DNA from: a candidate division BRC1 bacterium ADurb.Bin183
Lineage (GTDB): Bacteria > Sumerlaeota > Sumerlaeia > MWCT01
Direction: 5' to 3'
Assembly (NCBI GenBank): GCA_002070185.1
Contig: MWCT01000001.1
Span: forward strand, 495,081 to 559,080
DNA: 64,000 bases
Below the pieces are notes generated by a model. It saw nothing but the letters and a program-made list of their open reading frames with translations. It was not told the DNA's origin and did no database searches. The position numbers and the translations under genes were made by a program. Below are positions 33,942 through 42,693 of this stretch, in pieces. How positions within the stretch are numbered: the stretch's first letter is position 1; the number at the start of each line of letters is the position of its first letter.

Positions 33942-35069
33942 ATGACACGCAAATTAAACATATTTCACCTGACCTCTTCCTCCGATATCGGCGGGACAGA
34001 GCGCATGCTCATTCACTTTTTATCAAAAACGGATAAAAGCAGATTTGAGCATACCGTCTGCTCGCTGATTGGCGGCGGACGCCTTACCCGAAAAATTCAG
34101 GAACTCGGCATTGACGCCCAGACCCTTGACCTTCATCATCCCTTCCAGATTGGCAAGGTTGCCCGACTTTTTCAACTCATGAAAAGCCGCCGGTTCAATC
34201 TGATTCAAACATACGGACTTCGGGCGGATACCTTCGGGCGCGCGCTGGGACGCTGGGCGGGTATCCCCGTCGTGGTCTCCAGCATCCGCAGCCCAGACCC
34301 TTGGCGGCGATGGTATCACAGATTGATAGACCGCGTAACGCTGCCCTTTGCCGATTTTTTTATCAGCAACTCGGAAGCGGGACGCCAAAGCCGAATTGCA
34401 AATGAAAAATATCCCCCCCAAAAAATCGCACTGATTCGCAACGGCATCCCCGCCCCGCCAGCCGTCAAGCCCGACCAAAAGGTCACACTCAGACATAAAT
34501 ACGGCGTGGACATGACGGCGTCGCCTATTATTGCGATGGTCTCCAATCTGCGCGTCATGAAGGGACATGCCGATGTGATTCAAGCCATTTGTAAAATCAA
34601 AGATAGACTGCCGCACATCCTTTTCCTTTTCGCAGGACGCGATGACTCGAACGGGGCTATTGAGGAGATGGCTCGCAAGACGGGAACCGCGCCCCATATC
34701 CGTTTTCTCGGCTACTGCCCCGAACCGACAGAAATCCTTGCCATCAGCGATATGTTTCTTTTGCCCTCGCATTGGGAAGGCTGCCCCGCCTCGCTCCTTG
34801 AGGCGATGGCAATCGGGCTTCCCTGCATCGCAACCAAAGCGGGCGGCATTCCGGAAATCATAACAAATGGACACAATGGGGTTCTAATTCCGCCCGCAGA
34901 CCCGTCGGCAATTGCGGACGCCATTTTGAGCATGGCAGAAAAACCGCACGAAGCGCGCGCTATGGCTGCCGCCGCCCAAAAAACATTTTTTCAAATGTTT
35001 GCGCTGGAGCGCATGGTCAACGAATATGAAAACATTTACGAGGAATTAACGGCGCGCCCTTGCCGATAA
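33942..35069 (+). CDS. Glycosyltransferase family 4 protein
   Basis: A 375-residue GT-B glycosyltransferase. The N-terminal domain begins IFHLTSSSDIGGTERML, the usual GG(T/A)E acceptor loop. The C-terminal domain has MVSNLRVMKGH, FLFAGRD, IRFLGYCPEP and SHWEGCPASLLEAMAIGLP, with the E(x7)E nucleotide-sugar-binding motif (E in HWEG and LLEA). It probably builds a cell-surface polysaccharide. It is translationally adjacent to the AsnB-like gene (1-bp gap), suggesting a shared pathway. Confidence 0.92.
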   Translation: MTRKLNIFHLTSSSDIGGTERMLIHFLSKTDKSRFEHTVCSLIGGGRLTRKIQELGIDAQTLDLHHPFQIGKVARLFQLMKSRRFNLIQTYGLRADTFGRALGRWAGIPVVVSSIRSPDPWRRWYHRLIDRVTLPFADFFISNSEAGRQSRIANEKYPPQKIALIRNGIPAPPAVKPDQKVTLRHKYGVDMTASPIIAMVSNLRVMKGHADVIQAICKIKDRLPHILFLFAGRDDSNGAIEEMARKTGTAPHIRFLGYCPEPTEILAISDMFLLPSHWEGCPASLLEAMAIGLPCIATKAGGIPEIITNGHNGVLIPPADPSAIADAILSMAEKPHEARAMAAAAQKTFFQMFALERMVNEYENIYEELTARPCR

Positions 35070-35085
35070 ACGAAAAAAGCCCTTA

Positions 35086-35517
35086 TCAAATCTCATCCAT
35101 TTCAAGCAGATCCCGTAGCGTTTTGGCGTGGTCTTTTTCTTCGTTTGCCAGATAGAGGCAAAAATCCTGCAAGATGGCATCGTCCGTTTTGGTTGCGGCG
35201 TTGCGGTATAAATTCTCGCTCCGAATTTCCCGCCCTATGGCATTTTGCAGAATGGAAGTCCGGTCAAATGATTGAGGCAGGACATATTCCTTCAGAATAT
35301 CCTCATCCGGTTTGGGCAAAAAGGCGGGGTCGCCTCCGTGAAGACGGAATTTTTTAAATAAAAGTTCTGAGTGTGTCTTTTCAAATTCTGCCAGCTCTTC
35401 AAAAACAGATTGAGTTTTCGGGTCGGGAATCATATCCTTCATTCGGGTGTATAATTCCCGATCCGTTTCTTCCATAACTATCGCCAGTTTTAAAATTTCA
35501 AGAATAGTCTCATACAT
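35086..35517 (-). CDS. Rubrerythrin/ferritin-like di-iron protein
   Basis: A 143-residue four-helix-bundle protein. Metal ligands appear as Glu in AIVMEETDRELY, E...H in EFEKTHSELL, E in GREIRSENLY and E-x2-H in ANEEKDHAKTL. There is no rubredoxin domain, so it belongs to the erythrin/VIT1-like ferritin group involved in peroxide handling or iron binding. It converges with the glycosyltransferase gene and is 20 bp downstream of the repeat protein gene. Confidence 0.87.
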   Translation of the reverse strand: MYETILEILKLAIVMEETDRELYTRMKDMIPDPKTQSVFEELAEFEKTHSELLFKKFRLHGGDPAFLPKPDEDILKEYVLPQSFDRTSILQNAIGREIRSENLYRNAATKTDDAILQDFCLYLANEEKDHAKTLRDLLEMDEI

Positions 35518-35537
35518 GGTAGAAAATCAACACCTTG

Positions 35538-36230
35538 TTAATATTGAAGTTTGCGCAAGTCTCTTGTGAAGCGCGAGAGCCCCTCGCGCAAAAGCTCATT
35601 AACGCTATATCCCGCGCCGATAATCTGATTTTCGTTGAAGCCAAAGTTGATAAGATCCCGAACGCAAAAACCGGCGCAGCGCATTTCAGCGGCGGAAAAT
35701 CCCGCATCGCGAAGCTCCGAACCCTTAAAATGGCGGCTCAATTCGCGAGGGTTAAACCCCGTTTTTTTGAGCTCCGCCAACGAATAGACCCCCGCAAGTT
35801 CATGAAGGGCATAACCGAGCCTTGCCAAAACGCGGGCGTCTATGCCTGCGGCGCGGCAATGCGGGATAGTGATCCCCCGCTGCTTGAGTTCGCCGGCATG
35901 GCATCCGCGCTGGATGAGGTCTTTGAGCGTTGCCGTGATGCCGCCCTCAATGGGCGCATGCTCTGGCGGGAGGGCTGATGAAGGCGCGGCGGGAGGAGAT
36001 TTGTGAACCTCTTTGGCGATTCGAAAACCCAGTTTTTGCAGCGCAGTATCTTTGTATCCGAGATGTCTCATGGCGTCGCCGTCATATCCCAAATTTGCCA
36101 GACTTGCCGCATTCAGTCCCTTGCTGATGAGCCATTCGGGGATTTTGTGCGCGCCCTCCAGAATAATTTTGTGCGCATGAGCGGCGTCCCTGAATCCCAA
36201 CTTCCGGCATAATTTAAAACGCTCATCCAT
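35538..36230 (-). CDS. Protein of degenerate ten-residue repeats (L-x2-x-G-[FY] type)
   Basis: A 230-residue protein made almost entirely of short repeats in which a leucine-centred turn is followed by Gly-Phe/Tyr about every ten residues. Examples are LANLGYDGDA, MRHLGYKDTA, LQKLGFRIAK, ELRDAGFSAA, EMRCAGFCVR and DLINFGFNEN. Units are interrupted around residues 75-110 by a Pro/Ala-rich spacer. Such helical solenoids usually mediate protein contacts. No signal peptide, membrane helix or catalytic motif is visible. It is divergent from the lipoprotein gene and could share a transcript with the rubrerythrin. Confidence 0.75.
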   Translation of the reverse strand: MDERFKLCRKLGFRDAAHAHKIILEGAHKIPEWLISKGLNAASLANLGYDGDAMRHLGYKDTALQKLGFRIAKEVHKSPPAAPSSALPPEHAPIEGGITATLKDLIQRGCHAGELKQRGITIPHCRAAGIDARVLARLGYALHELAGVYSLAELKKTGFNPRELSRHFKGSELRDAGFSAAEMRCAGFCVRDLINFGFNENQIIGAGYSVNELLREGLSRFTRDLRKLQY

Positions 36231-36346
36231 TTTTACAAAAACCGTTTAATTAAAGAAGAGACTTTTTTTATATACATCGCTCGGTGCTGCGCGCAAGGAT
36301 AATATTATCCTTGATTCGAGTGTCGCGCATATATTATGAGAACCTT

Positions 36347-36805
36347 ATGAAATTCAGGTGCGGGCTGAGCGTGTTTTGCGCGGCGCAGCTGCTCTTGGCG
36401 GCGGCATTGTGCGGTTGCGCGAAAAAAGCGGCGAGGATTAACGCCCCAGAACCAGCTCCCGCGCCGGCTTCAGAAATTGTTCAGACATCGGGCATCGGCA
36501 TTGAACTGGAGGCATCAGCAAGCGGCGGTTCCGTGTATATTCGGCTTTGCAACAACACGCCCGCGCTCCTGAAGGCAAGCCCATATTATTTTGCGGTTAT
36601 TATTGACGGCGAATATCCAGAAATCCGCTATAATCCCAGAATCGCGCGCAGCGAATTTCCTGTGACGATTCTTGCAAGCGGCGCAGAAGCAACCGGATAT
36701 ATCCACTTCAATAATGTTCCCGATCTCTGCGGACAAAAGCTCGTGTTCAATTCGCCTGATTTCAAACCGGTTCTGGCAACCATTAAACCATACAACAGCG
36801 AATAG
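36347..36805 (+). CDS. Putative lipoprotein of unknown function
   Basis: A 152-residue protein starting at MKFRCG with a hydrophobic signal and a lipobox-like LCGC (lipid-modified Cys about residue 26), then an Ala/Pro linker and one beta-rich domain of about 110 residues. The domain resembles immunoglobulin-like folds by alternation only, with no recognised family. It is expected at the periplasmic face of a membrane. Upstream in-frame codons are ignored because the signal begins at 36347. It ends just upstream of the RNase P RNA, and the rnpB promoter probably overlaps its last codons. Confidence 0.72.
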   Translation: MKFRCGLSVFCAAQLLLAAALCGCAKKAARINAPEPAPAPASEIVQTSGIGIELEASASGGSVYIRLCNNTPALLKASPYYFAVIIDGEYPEIRYNPRIARSEFPVTILASGAEATGYIHFNNVPDLCGQKLVFNSPDFKPVLATIKPYNSE

Positions 36806-36828
36806 CTGGCGTGTGATAGATTGATTAT

Positions 36829-37232
36829 GGAGCGGGACGCGCGACCGCTCCTTTGCATCGCGCAAAGGGGAGGAAAGTCCGAACACCAAAGGGCAGGATG
36901 CTTCCCAACAGGAAGGCGGGGCGACCCGACGGAAAGTGCAACAGAAAACATACCGCCCGCCGCAGCGCAAGCCAAGGCGGGTAAGGGTGAAATGGTGCGG
37001 TAAGAGCGCACCGGGGCGATGGCGACATCGCCGCCTGGCAAACCCCATCCGGTGCAAGGTCAAATAGGGGAGGAGAGCTCGCCCGGCTCGATGCTCCATC
37101 CCTTCAGGGACGGGGCGATACTCCCGGGTAGACCGCTTGAGCCCGGTGGCGACACCGGGACGAGATGAATGGTCGCGGCATCTGCCGTCTTCAGGCGGCG
37201 GGTGAACAGAATTCGGCTTATAGTCCCGCTCC
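36829..37232 (+). ncRNA. rnpB: RNase P RNA, class A
   Basis: The catalytic RNA that matures tRNA 5' ends. GGAGCGGGAC at the start pairs with GTCCCGCTCC at the end (P1). Universal core segments are present in order: GAGGAAAGTCCGAACACC, AGGGTGAAATGGTGCGGTAAG with AGCGCACCGG, the GCAAACCCCATCCGGTGCAAG region, GAGCCCGGTGGCGACACCGG, AGATGAATGGTCGC and ACAGAATTCGGCTTATAG. Length of about 400 nt is normal for class A. A T tract follows the P1 strand. Several apparent reading frames inside it are not genes. Confidence 0.97.
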
Positions 37233-37375
37233 TTTTATTATGCCAGATTTGACCCTTCGACAAAACAAAAGCTATTGACGGTATAACGATAATCGCGACT
37301 TTATCTGACATCGCCATTTTCGCATTCTCATTGAAAGAAAGCCGTCAGGATGTGTCATCATCAACGATAGGTTTT

Positions 37376-38785
37376 TTAGACAGGAAGAATCGGCTCGACG
37401 TAATGAGCCTTGAAGATTCCCATAATAACGTCCCGCGCCTCACGCACAGACTCGAATCGCTGGCTGGGATCTCGTTGTTGGCATTTGTCAATCGCAAGCG
37501 AGAGTTCCTTTGGGATGGAAGGATTAATTTCATGAAGCAACGCGTTTCCCTTACCCTCCGGTCCCGAAAGCATCTTCCAGAACGTCTTGCCCAAAGCGAA
37601 TAAATCCGTTTTTTCTGTTGCCGGCTCAAGGCGCAGCAACTCGGGCGCCATATATTCCGGCGTTCCCAAAAATTTGAGAACCTGCGTATATTCCGAATCG
37701 TCCGACTTGAGCCGGGCGCGGCTGATGCCAAAGTCCGTCAGTTTGACCCATTTGTCGCTCCCGATGAGAATGTTGGCGAGCTTGATGTCGCGATGGATGA
37801 TGCCCTTTTTATGGAGGAAGAGGATGGCGTTGCATACCTGCAGGATAACTCCCGCGCTATTACGCCAGTCCATCGGCTTCTGCCGAACAAGGTTATTCAG
37901 CGATGGACCGTCCACGTATTCCATTGAGAAAAACGATGTGTAAGCCGTTTGACCAACCTCAAAAATCTGAACGATATTCGGATGATTGACCGTTGCCATG
38001 ATGAGCGCTTCTCGGCGAAAACGTTCGCGTGTGGCCGGAGCCTGATCCGCATTCTCAAGCATCACCTTCAACGCCACAATCCTGTTCAAATCAATCTGTT
38101 CCGCTTTATAAACCGTGCCCATACCGCCGGAACCAATAACCTCGATGATTCTATAACCCTCAAAAACGGTTTTCTTGACTATTCCCCGCGATACGACTGT
38201 GGGACTTGTCTTATTCTCCATGATAAAAGTGGGAGTAATATCTTCTGAATAAGGCGTATCATCTTTTAATTCTACCTGAAATTGTGAACTCAGGTCATCC
38301 GTTTCATTATCCAAATCAAAGGCTTCGTCGAGCGCCCCGGCAATGAAAATCTCATTAGGGGTTTCATCCGAATGCGTATCTGATTCAACCTTTGGAGGCT
38401 CCAGAAGTTGCCGAACGTTTTTTAAAAACTCATTGTTATCGAACGGCTTTTTCATGTAAATATTTGCGCCGATATGGAGCATCTCCATCTCTTTGCGTTG
38501 ACCATCCGGTATACCGGATACCACAATCACAGGCATATCGGAAAACTGAGCGGAGGTTCTGATTATCCGCAAGATTTCTTCCCCGCGGAGCGAAGGCAGC
38601 ATCAAATCCAAAATCAACAAATCGGGCGGCTCCCTGAAACACTCCGCCAGCCCCTCCAGACCGTTCGGAATAACGCGATGATCAATCCCCCCAATGGATT
38701 GAAGCAGGGCGGACATCAACTCTCCATATTGGATGTCGTCCTCAATGATATAAACTTTTTTGATGTCCGCATACGGATACTGCAT
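37376..38785 (-). CDS. Hybrid response regulator-Ser/Thr protein kinase
   Basis: A 469-residue cytosolic signalling protein. Residues 10-130 form a receiver domain with phospho-acceptor D60 in LILDLMLP and K113 in MKKPFDN. A 70-residue acidic linker follows. Residues 211-460 form a Hanks-type kinase with the glycine loop IGSGGMGTVYKA, lysine K240, HRDIKLAN at 331-338 and DFGIS at 351-355, then GTPEYMAPE. No membrane helix or PASTA domain is present. It links a two-component phosphorelay to Ser/Thr phosphorylation; the C-terminus stops soon after the kinase. It converges with rnpB. Confidence 0.92.
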   Translation of the reverse strand: MQYPYADIKKVYIIEDDIQYGELMSALLQSIGGIDHRVIPNGLEGLAECFREPPDLLILDLMLPSLRGEEILRIIRTSAQFSDMPVIVVSGIPDGQRKEMEMLHIGANIYMKKPFDNNEFLKNVRQLLEPPKVESDTHSDETPNEIFIAGALDEAFDLDNETDDLSSQFQVELKDDTPYSEDITPTFIMENKTSPTVVSRGIVKKTVFEGYRIIEVIGSGGMGTVYKAEQIDLNRIVALKVMLENADQAPATRERFRREALIMATVNHPNIVQIFEVGQTAYTSFFSMEYVDGPSLNNLVRQKPMDWRNSAGVILQVCNAILFLHKKGIIHRDIKLANILIGSDKWVKLTDFGISRARLKSDDSEYTQVLKFLGTPEYMAPELLRLEPATEKTDLFALGKTFWKMLSGPEGKGNALLHEINPSIPKELSLAIDKCQQRDPSQRFESVREARDVIMGIFKAHYVEPILPV

Positions 38786-38922
38786 CGGTTTAATTACATC
38801 ATTTTAGGATTAAGCACACTTATTTATGGAACACAAAGTCATCAATGACTACGCAATTGCCCGAATGTCAACAACAATTATCGTTTGGCGCGGTTGTCGG
38901 TCAGATTTTTTTAGTTTAATTT

Positions 38923-39963
38923 TTATAAGAGGAGGATCCCCTGCTCGCGGAACAGCCGCCTTGTTTCATCGCTCCAGATGCCCGTCTGAATCTCCCCGAT
39001 GTGCGCCTTGCGCAAAAATAAAAGGCAAAGACGGGACTGCCCGATGCCGCCTCCGATAGTTTGCGGCAATTCCCCCGCAAGAAGCTTCTTGTGAAAATAA
39101 AGTTCCCGGCGCTTGGTTGCATTGCGCATCTCCAACTGGCGGGCGAGCGCGTTTGGATCCACGCGGATGCCCATAGAAGAAAGTTCAAATGCGCAATCCA
39201 GCACCGGATAATAAATAACGATATCGCCATTCAAACCCTTGCGCCCGCTCTCAGTCGGAGTTGACCAGTCGTCGTAATCGGGCGCGCGCCCGTCATGCGG
39301 TTTGCCGCTAGAAAGCTCCCCGCCGATGCCAATGATGAACACTGCGCCATATTTTTTGCACGCCTGATACTCCCGCTCTTTCGGAGTCAGATCGGGATAT
39401 TCTGCCTCCAACTCCTCCGTGTGCACAAAGGTTATCTCCTCAGGCAGAAGCGGATTGATGACATCATAATGATGGGCGACGTATTTCTCCGTCCGCCGAA
39501 TGACGTCGTAAATTTTTCGGACAATATATTTCAAGAAAACAAGATTGCGCTCCTCCGGCGCCATCACCCGCTCCCAGTCCCATTGGTCAACATAAATCGA
39601 ATGCAGATTATCAAGGTCTTCATCGGGACGCAGCGCGTTCATGTCCGTGTAAAGCCCCTCGCCTGCGCCAAAGCCGTATTCCGCAAGCTTCAGCCGCTTC
39701 CATTTGGCGAGCGACTGCACAATCTCAACGGGCGCATCGTCAAGGGCTTTGACGTTGAAACAGACAGGTTTTTCAATGCCATTAAGGTCGTCATTGATGC
39801 CGGTGCCGGAACGGACAAAAAGCGGCGCCGTCACGCGTATCAGATTCAACTCAAACGCCAGATTGACCTGAAAAAATTCCTTAATCAGCCTAATGGCTTT
39901 CTCAGTTTCCTTCAAATTCAAAAGCGGTTGATACCCTTTCGGAATAAGCGCCGTATCTTTCAT
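38923..39963 (-). CDS. asnA: Aspartate-ammonia ligase (asparagine synthetase A)
   Basis: Makes asparagine from aspartate, ammonia and ATP; a class II aminoacyl-tRNA-synthetase-like cytosolic enzyme. The 346 residues match the family length. Typical blocks are PLFVRSGTGINDDLNG, VQSLAKWKRLKL, LHSIYVDQWDWE, RKIYDVIRRTE, IGGELSSGKPHDGRAPDYDDW and GGGIGQSRLC. CGGAG precedes the ATG. With asnS nearby and tRNA-Asn elsewhere in the window, free asparagine is probably charged directly. No related gene shares its transcript. Confidence 0.97.
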   Translation of the reverse strand: MKDTALIPKGYQPLLNLKETEKAIRLIKEFFQVNLAFELNLIRVTAPLFVRSGTGINDDLNGIEKPVCFNVKALDDAPVEIVQSLAKWKRLKLAEYGFGAGEGLYTDMNALRPDEDLDNLHSIYVDQWDWERVMAPEERNLVFLKYIVRKIYDVIRRTEKYVAHHYDVINPLLPEEITFVHTEELEAEYPDLTPKEREYQACKKYGAVFIIGIGGELSSGKPHDGRAPDYDDWSTPTESGRKGLNGDIVIYYPVLDCAFELSSMGIRVDPNALARQLEMRNATKRRELYFHKKLLAGELPQTIGGGIGQSRLCLLFLRKAHIGEIQTGIWSDETRRLFREQGILLL

Positions 39964-40059
39964 GAATTTACTCCGGATGGATTAAATAACAAAAAATCCT
40001 AAAAACACTGGGACATGCCCAAAGTATAAATCAAGCGGGAATTGCAATGAATTTTGAAT

Positions 40060-41961
40060 TCAATCGCCCTGATACACAAAACGAATAGCGTCCGAGTAGG
40101 CGCGGTATTCGAATTTGGAATTGGGAATGGCAAGCCCCGGATTCGCCATAAACATCACAGAGCCGCGCTCCGGATTTCTGCCGTTCTCAAAACGATAAGT
40201 CCCCAATGAATGCCACTGCCCATGATTTCGTCCGAGCGTTTCAGGTCGCCCCTTCTGAGCCATCGGCTTTGTGGTCGCGCCATCCGCATGGAAGACAACA
40301 TAACGGGTGTCCCCCGCGTTTGCCCCGTAGGAAAATATAGTCAAAACCTCATATCGCCCGCGTTTGGGAAAGTCGGGCGTGAAACGCGTCCAAGAAGGGC
40401 TTTTATTGCCGTATGTGAACCGCGACCCCTTGCCCATCAAATGCGTGTCGTCCGCTTTGGCATAACTATCGGTAAAATCGGAAGTCTCTTCATAAGCGGG
40501 CTTGGGGGTGAGTTTTCCTTCAGCATCTCTTGATTCGATGATAATTTCATCGCCGCCGGAAAACCCCCGCCGAAGGGCGATGCGGCGTCCTAAATCATGC
40601 CGCGCCCGCTCCAGAATCCGCAGCGAAAGCGCCGCGGGGTTGAGAACAAGGGAGTCGTCATCTGTAGGAAGATCCGTTGTCGGTTCGCTGTAACGTTCCT
40701 GTTCGGGCAGTTCATCAATTACTTTTTGCAATTCTTCAATATGCGCATCGAGCCGTTTTAGGGAATCGTTATCCGGCGCGTCTTTGGCGCGATTGTAATC
40801 AATCAGACCTTTGATGAGCGCAATATTATCCGGTGTTTTTGCCGCTGAAATCAAACGCTCCAACTCCACCAATTTTTCATCTGCCGCATCCGACGAAAGC
40901 TGCCATGCGGATTCGCGGATATGTTCCGCCTGTTCCTTGCCGGACAGGCGCTCCCCAACCGACGGCATCGGCGGAAAGGCAAGCGAGGGGAGGCTCTGAT
41001 ACCAGAAGGCGACGGATGAAAGATTGTCCGCGCGGTCGTTATTCGTTCCATGCTCGATGGAAACCTTCAGCCGCTTCCTAAATGGAATCGGGTCGAGGAT
41101 ATGAAAGCGATACATGGATGTCCGCAAACCCGCCGCATCATATCCCTCGCATACCGGCGAGCCGTGAAAGAGCGTCTGCTGGGCGCGCATTCCCCATGCA
41201 TCGCAAAAATAATCCTCCGTTCCCGTGCCGCGAATCGGTTCAAAATCGTCCGCCTCAATCAATTCATCGCCCTCGCCCCACCACTGAGGCTTCGTTGATT
41301 CAACGCTCAGCACGCAGCCGAGATAACGCCCCGTCCCTTTTGTTTCAAAAATGAGATAATTTTCTGGCGAGTCAGCAGGATACGCCTGACGGTATTGCGC
41401 ATGGAAGCGCTCCGGCGAAGGCGGAATCTCATCCAGCGCCAGATAATCAATATGGTAATAAAACGCGCCGTGAATCTGCGGACCCTCATTGGTCACCGTG
41501 ATTTTCGCCCCTTTGGCAAAGGGCATCTGCCACCAGCAGTTTCGGGCGCGCCCCCTTGAAATCGCCGAGATAGGAAAAGAATAGACGTCCGCCTCCATTC
41601 CCAAACCCACGCCGAAAAAATCCCCGAACGGCGCCTCGACCGACGGCGTTGCCTGCCCGTCCCAATACATGCGGATTACGAGCGTCCGCCCAATAGGTCC
41701 TTGGGAATTTGTAGTCATCCAAATGTGGCGGATGATGCCCGCGCCCTGAATCTCGGCGAGGGTTGCCGTTTCTCCCGGCGCAATGCGGATAGAATCCACA
41801 TTGCCGTCCGATTTATCCCACGAAGAAATCCGAGCCGCATGACCCTTCAGATTCCATCCCCATGCAAAAACCGGCTGCGGCGCTTGAAAGGCGCGAAAAT
41901 GCCCGCAGCCATATAAAAGAAGCGTCCCCAAAAGAAAAAATCTTTTCAAAACCGCCGCCAT
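40060..41961 (-). CDS. DUF2961 (GH172-like) lipoprotein
   Basis: A 633-residue predicted lipoprotein: the signal is followed by LLYGCG with the Cys near residue 19. The main domain (about 40-330) is DUF2961/GH172-like, including IRHIWMTT, RMYWDGQATPSVEAPFGDFFG, GRARNCWWQMPF, GTGTEDYFCDAWG and FRWY-like RFHILDPIPF stretches. GH172 members act on fructofuranose and arabinofuranose linkages. A helical spacer with Glu/Asp runs at 365-430, and a C-terminal beta-sandwich (about 500-633) may bind sugar. It lies 30 bp downstream of the NlpC/P60-like gene. Confidence 0.87.
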   Translation of the reverse strand: MAAVLKRFFLLGTLLLYGCGHFRAFQAPQPVFAWGWNLKGHAARISSWDKSDGNVDSIRIAPGETATLAEIQGAGIIRHIWMTTNSQGPIGRTLVIRMYWDGQATPSVEAPFGDFFGVGLGMEADVYSFPISAISRGRARNCWWQMPFAKGAKITVTNEGPQIHGAFYYHIDYLALDEIPPSPERFHAQYRQAYPADSPENYLIFETKGTGRYLGCVLSVESTKPQWWGEGDELIEADDFEPIRGTGTEDYFCDAWGMRAQQTLFHGSPVCEGYDAAGLRTSMYRFHILDPIPFRKRLKVSIEHGTNNDRADNLSSVAFWYQSLPSLAFPPMPSVGERLSGKEQAEHIRESAWQLSSDAADEKLVELERLISAAKTPDNIALIKGLIDYNRAKDAPDNDSLKRLDAHIEELQKVIDELPEQERYSEPTTDLPTDDDSLVLNPAALSLRILERARHDLGRRIALRRGFSGGDEIIIESRDAEGKLTPKPAYEETSDFTDSYAKADDTHLMGKGSRFTYGNKSPSWTRFTPDFPKRGRYEVLTIFSYGANAGDTRYVVFHADGATTKPMAQKGRPETLGRNHGQWHSLGTYRFENGRNPERGSVMFMANPGLAIPNSKFEYRAYSDAIRFVYQGD

Positions 41962-41994
41962 GATTTTTCCTCCCAGAAGAGAGATATCCTTGAA

Positions 41995-42672
41995 TTACTC
42001 GGATTTTTTTAATCGCACGATTATAATAGGCGCTGCGGTCAGGCGGCTGTCCGGGGCATTGCGCCGGTATCCTATGGGTCTGTTCTGCTCATCAGTATCA
42101 AGCCAGATAACGCCTCGTCCAAGTCCGGTCTGACCCTGCTTGCGCGTGTCGTTGCTATGGGGTTTTGTGGTGGAGTCAATGATGGCGACGCTGAATTGGC
42201 GGGAGGCGGTTTGCGTGGAGGCGCTATCGGCAAACATGATATGACCGGTATTCCCCGGCGCAGGCGGCTCTTTTTTCCAGACGATAATATCGCCGGGCTG
42301 GATGTGTGCCGCATCGTCAATAATAACCCAGTCGGTTTTTGGTTTTGCGCGCATCATGTCAAAGAAGTTGAAATAATTGGACGCCGTCAGCCGCCGGCGC
42401 GACATCGTCTTGCGCATCTGCTCAAAATGATTGGGGCAGGCTCGCATCAGCACATATCCCACAAAGCCGGAGCAATCCACATGATATGACCCCTTTTCCT
42501 CCAGCACCCGCGTTTCATGCTGATATTTGGTGTCCTTGATGTTGCCCATGATACGGTAAACCTCCGCCATAAGCGTTGCCGTCGTCGGCGCCGCATCGCG
42601 GGCGAGCCCAAGAGATTGCAAACCAATAATTACAACAATTGAAAAAGATAAAAAGATTTTTCGATTTTTCAT
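41995..42672 (-). CDS. Secreted NlpC/P60-like cysteine peptidase-fold protein
   Basis: A 225-residue exported protein. A signal peptide to about residue 24 precedes an NlpC/P60-like fold: catalytic Cys67 in YHVDCSGFVGYVL, a PGDIIVWK strand and a His in GNTGHIMFAD about 75 residues later. Such enzymes usually cut gamma-D-Glu-diamino acid bonds in cell-wall peptides, though some have other substrates. A third polar residue is not obvious. AAGGTG sits six bases before the ATG. It lies between asnS and the GH172-like gene on the same strand. Confidence 0.8.
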   Translation of the reverse strand: MKNRKIFLSFSIVVIIGLQSLGLARDAAPTTATLMAEVYRIMGNIKDTKYQHETRVLEEKGSYHVDCSGFVGYVLMRACPNHFEQMRKTMSRRRLTASNYFNFFDMMRAKPKTDWVIIDDAAHIQPGDIIVWKKEPPAPGNTGHIMFADSASTQTASRQFSVAIIDSTTKPHSNDTRKQGQTGLGRGVIWLDTDEQNRPIGYRRNAPDSRLTAAPIIIVRLKKSE

Positions 42673-42693
42673 GATTCACCTTTTATTTGCAAA

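Noticed and set aside
36821..37110. Several open frames on both strands
   Set aside because: They lie within the RNase P RNA, which explains the conserved sequence.
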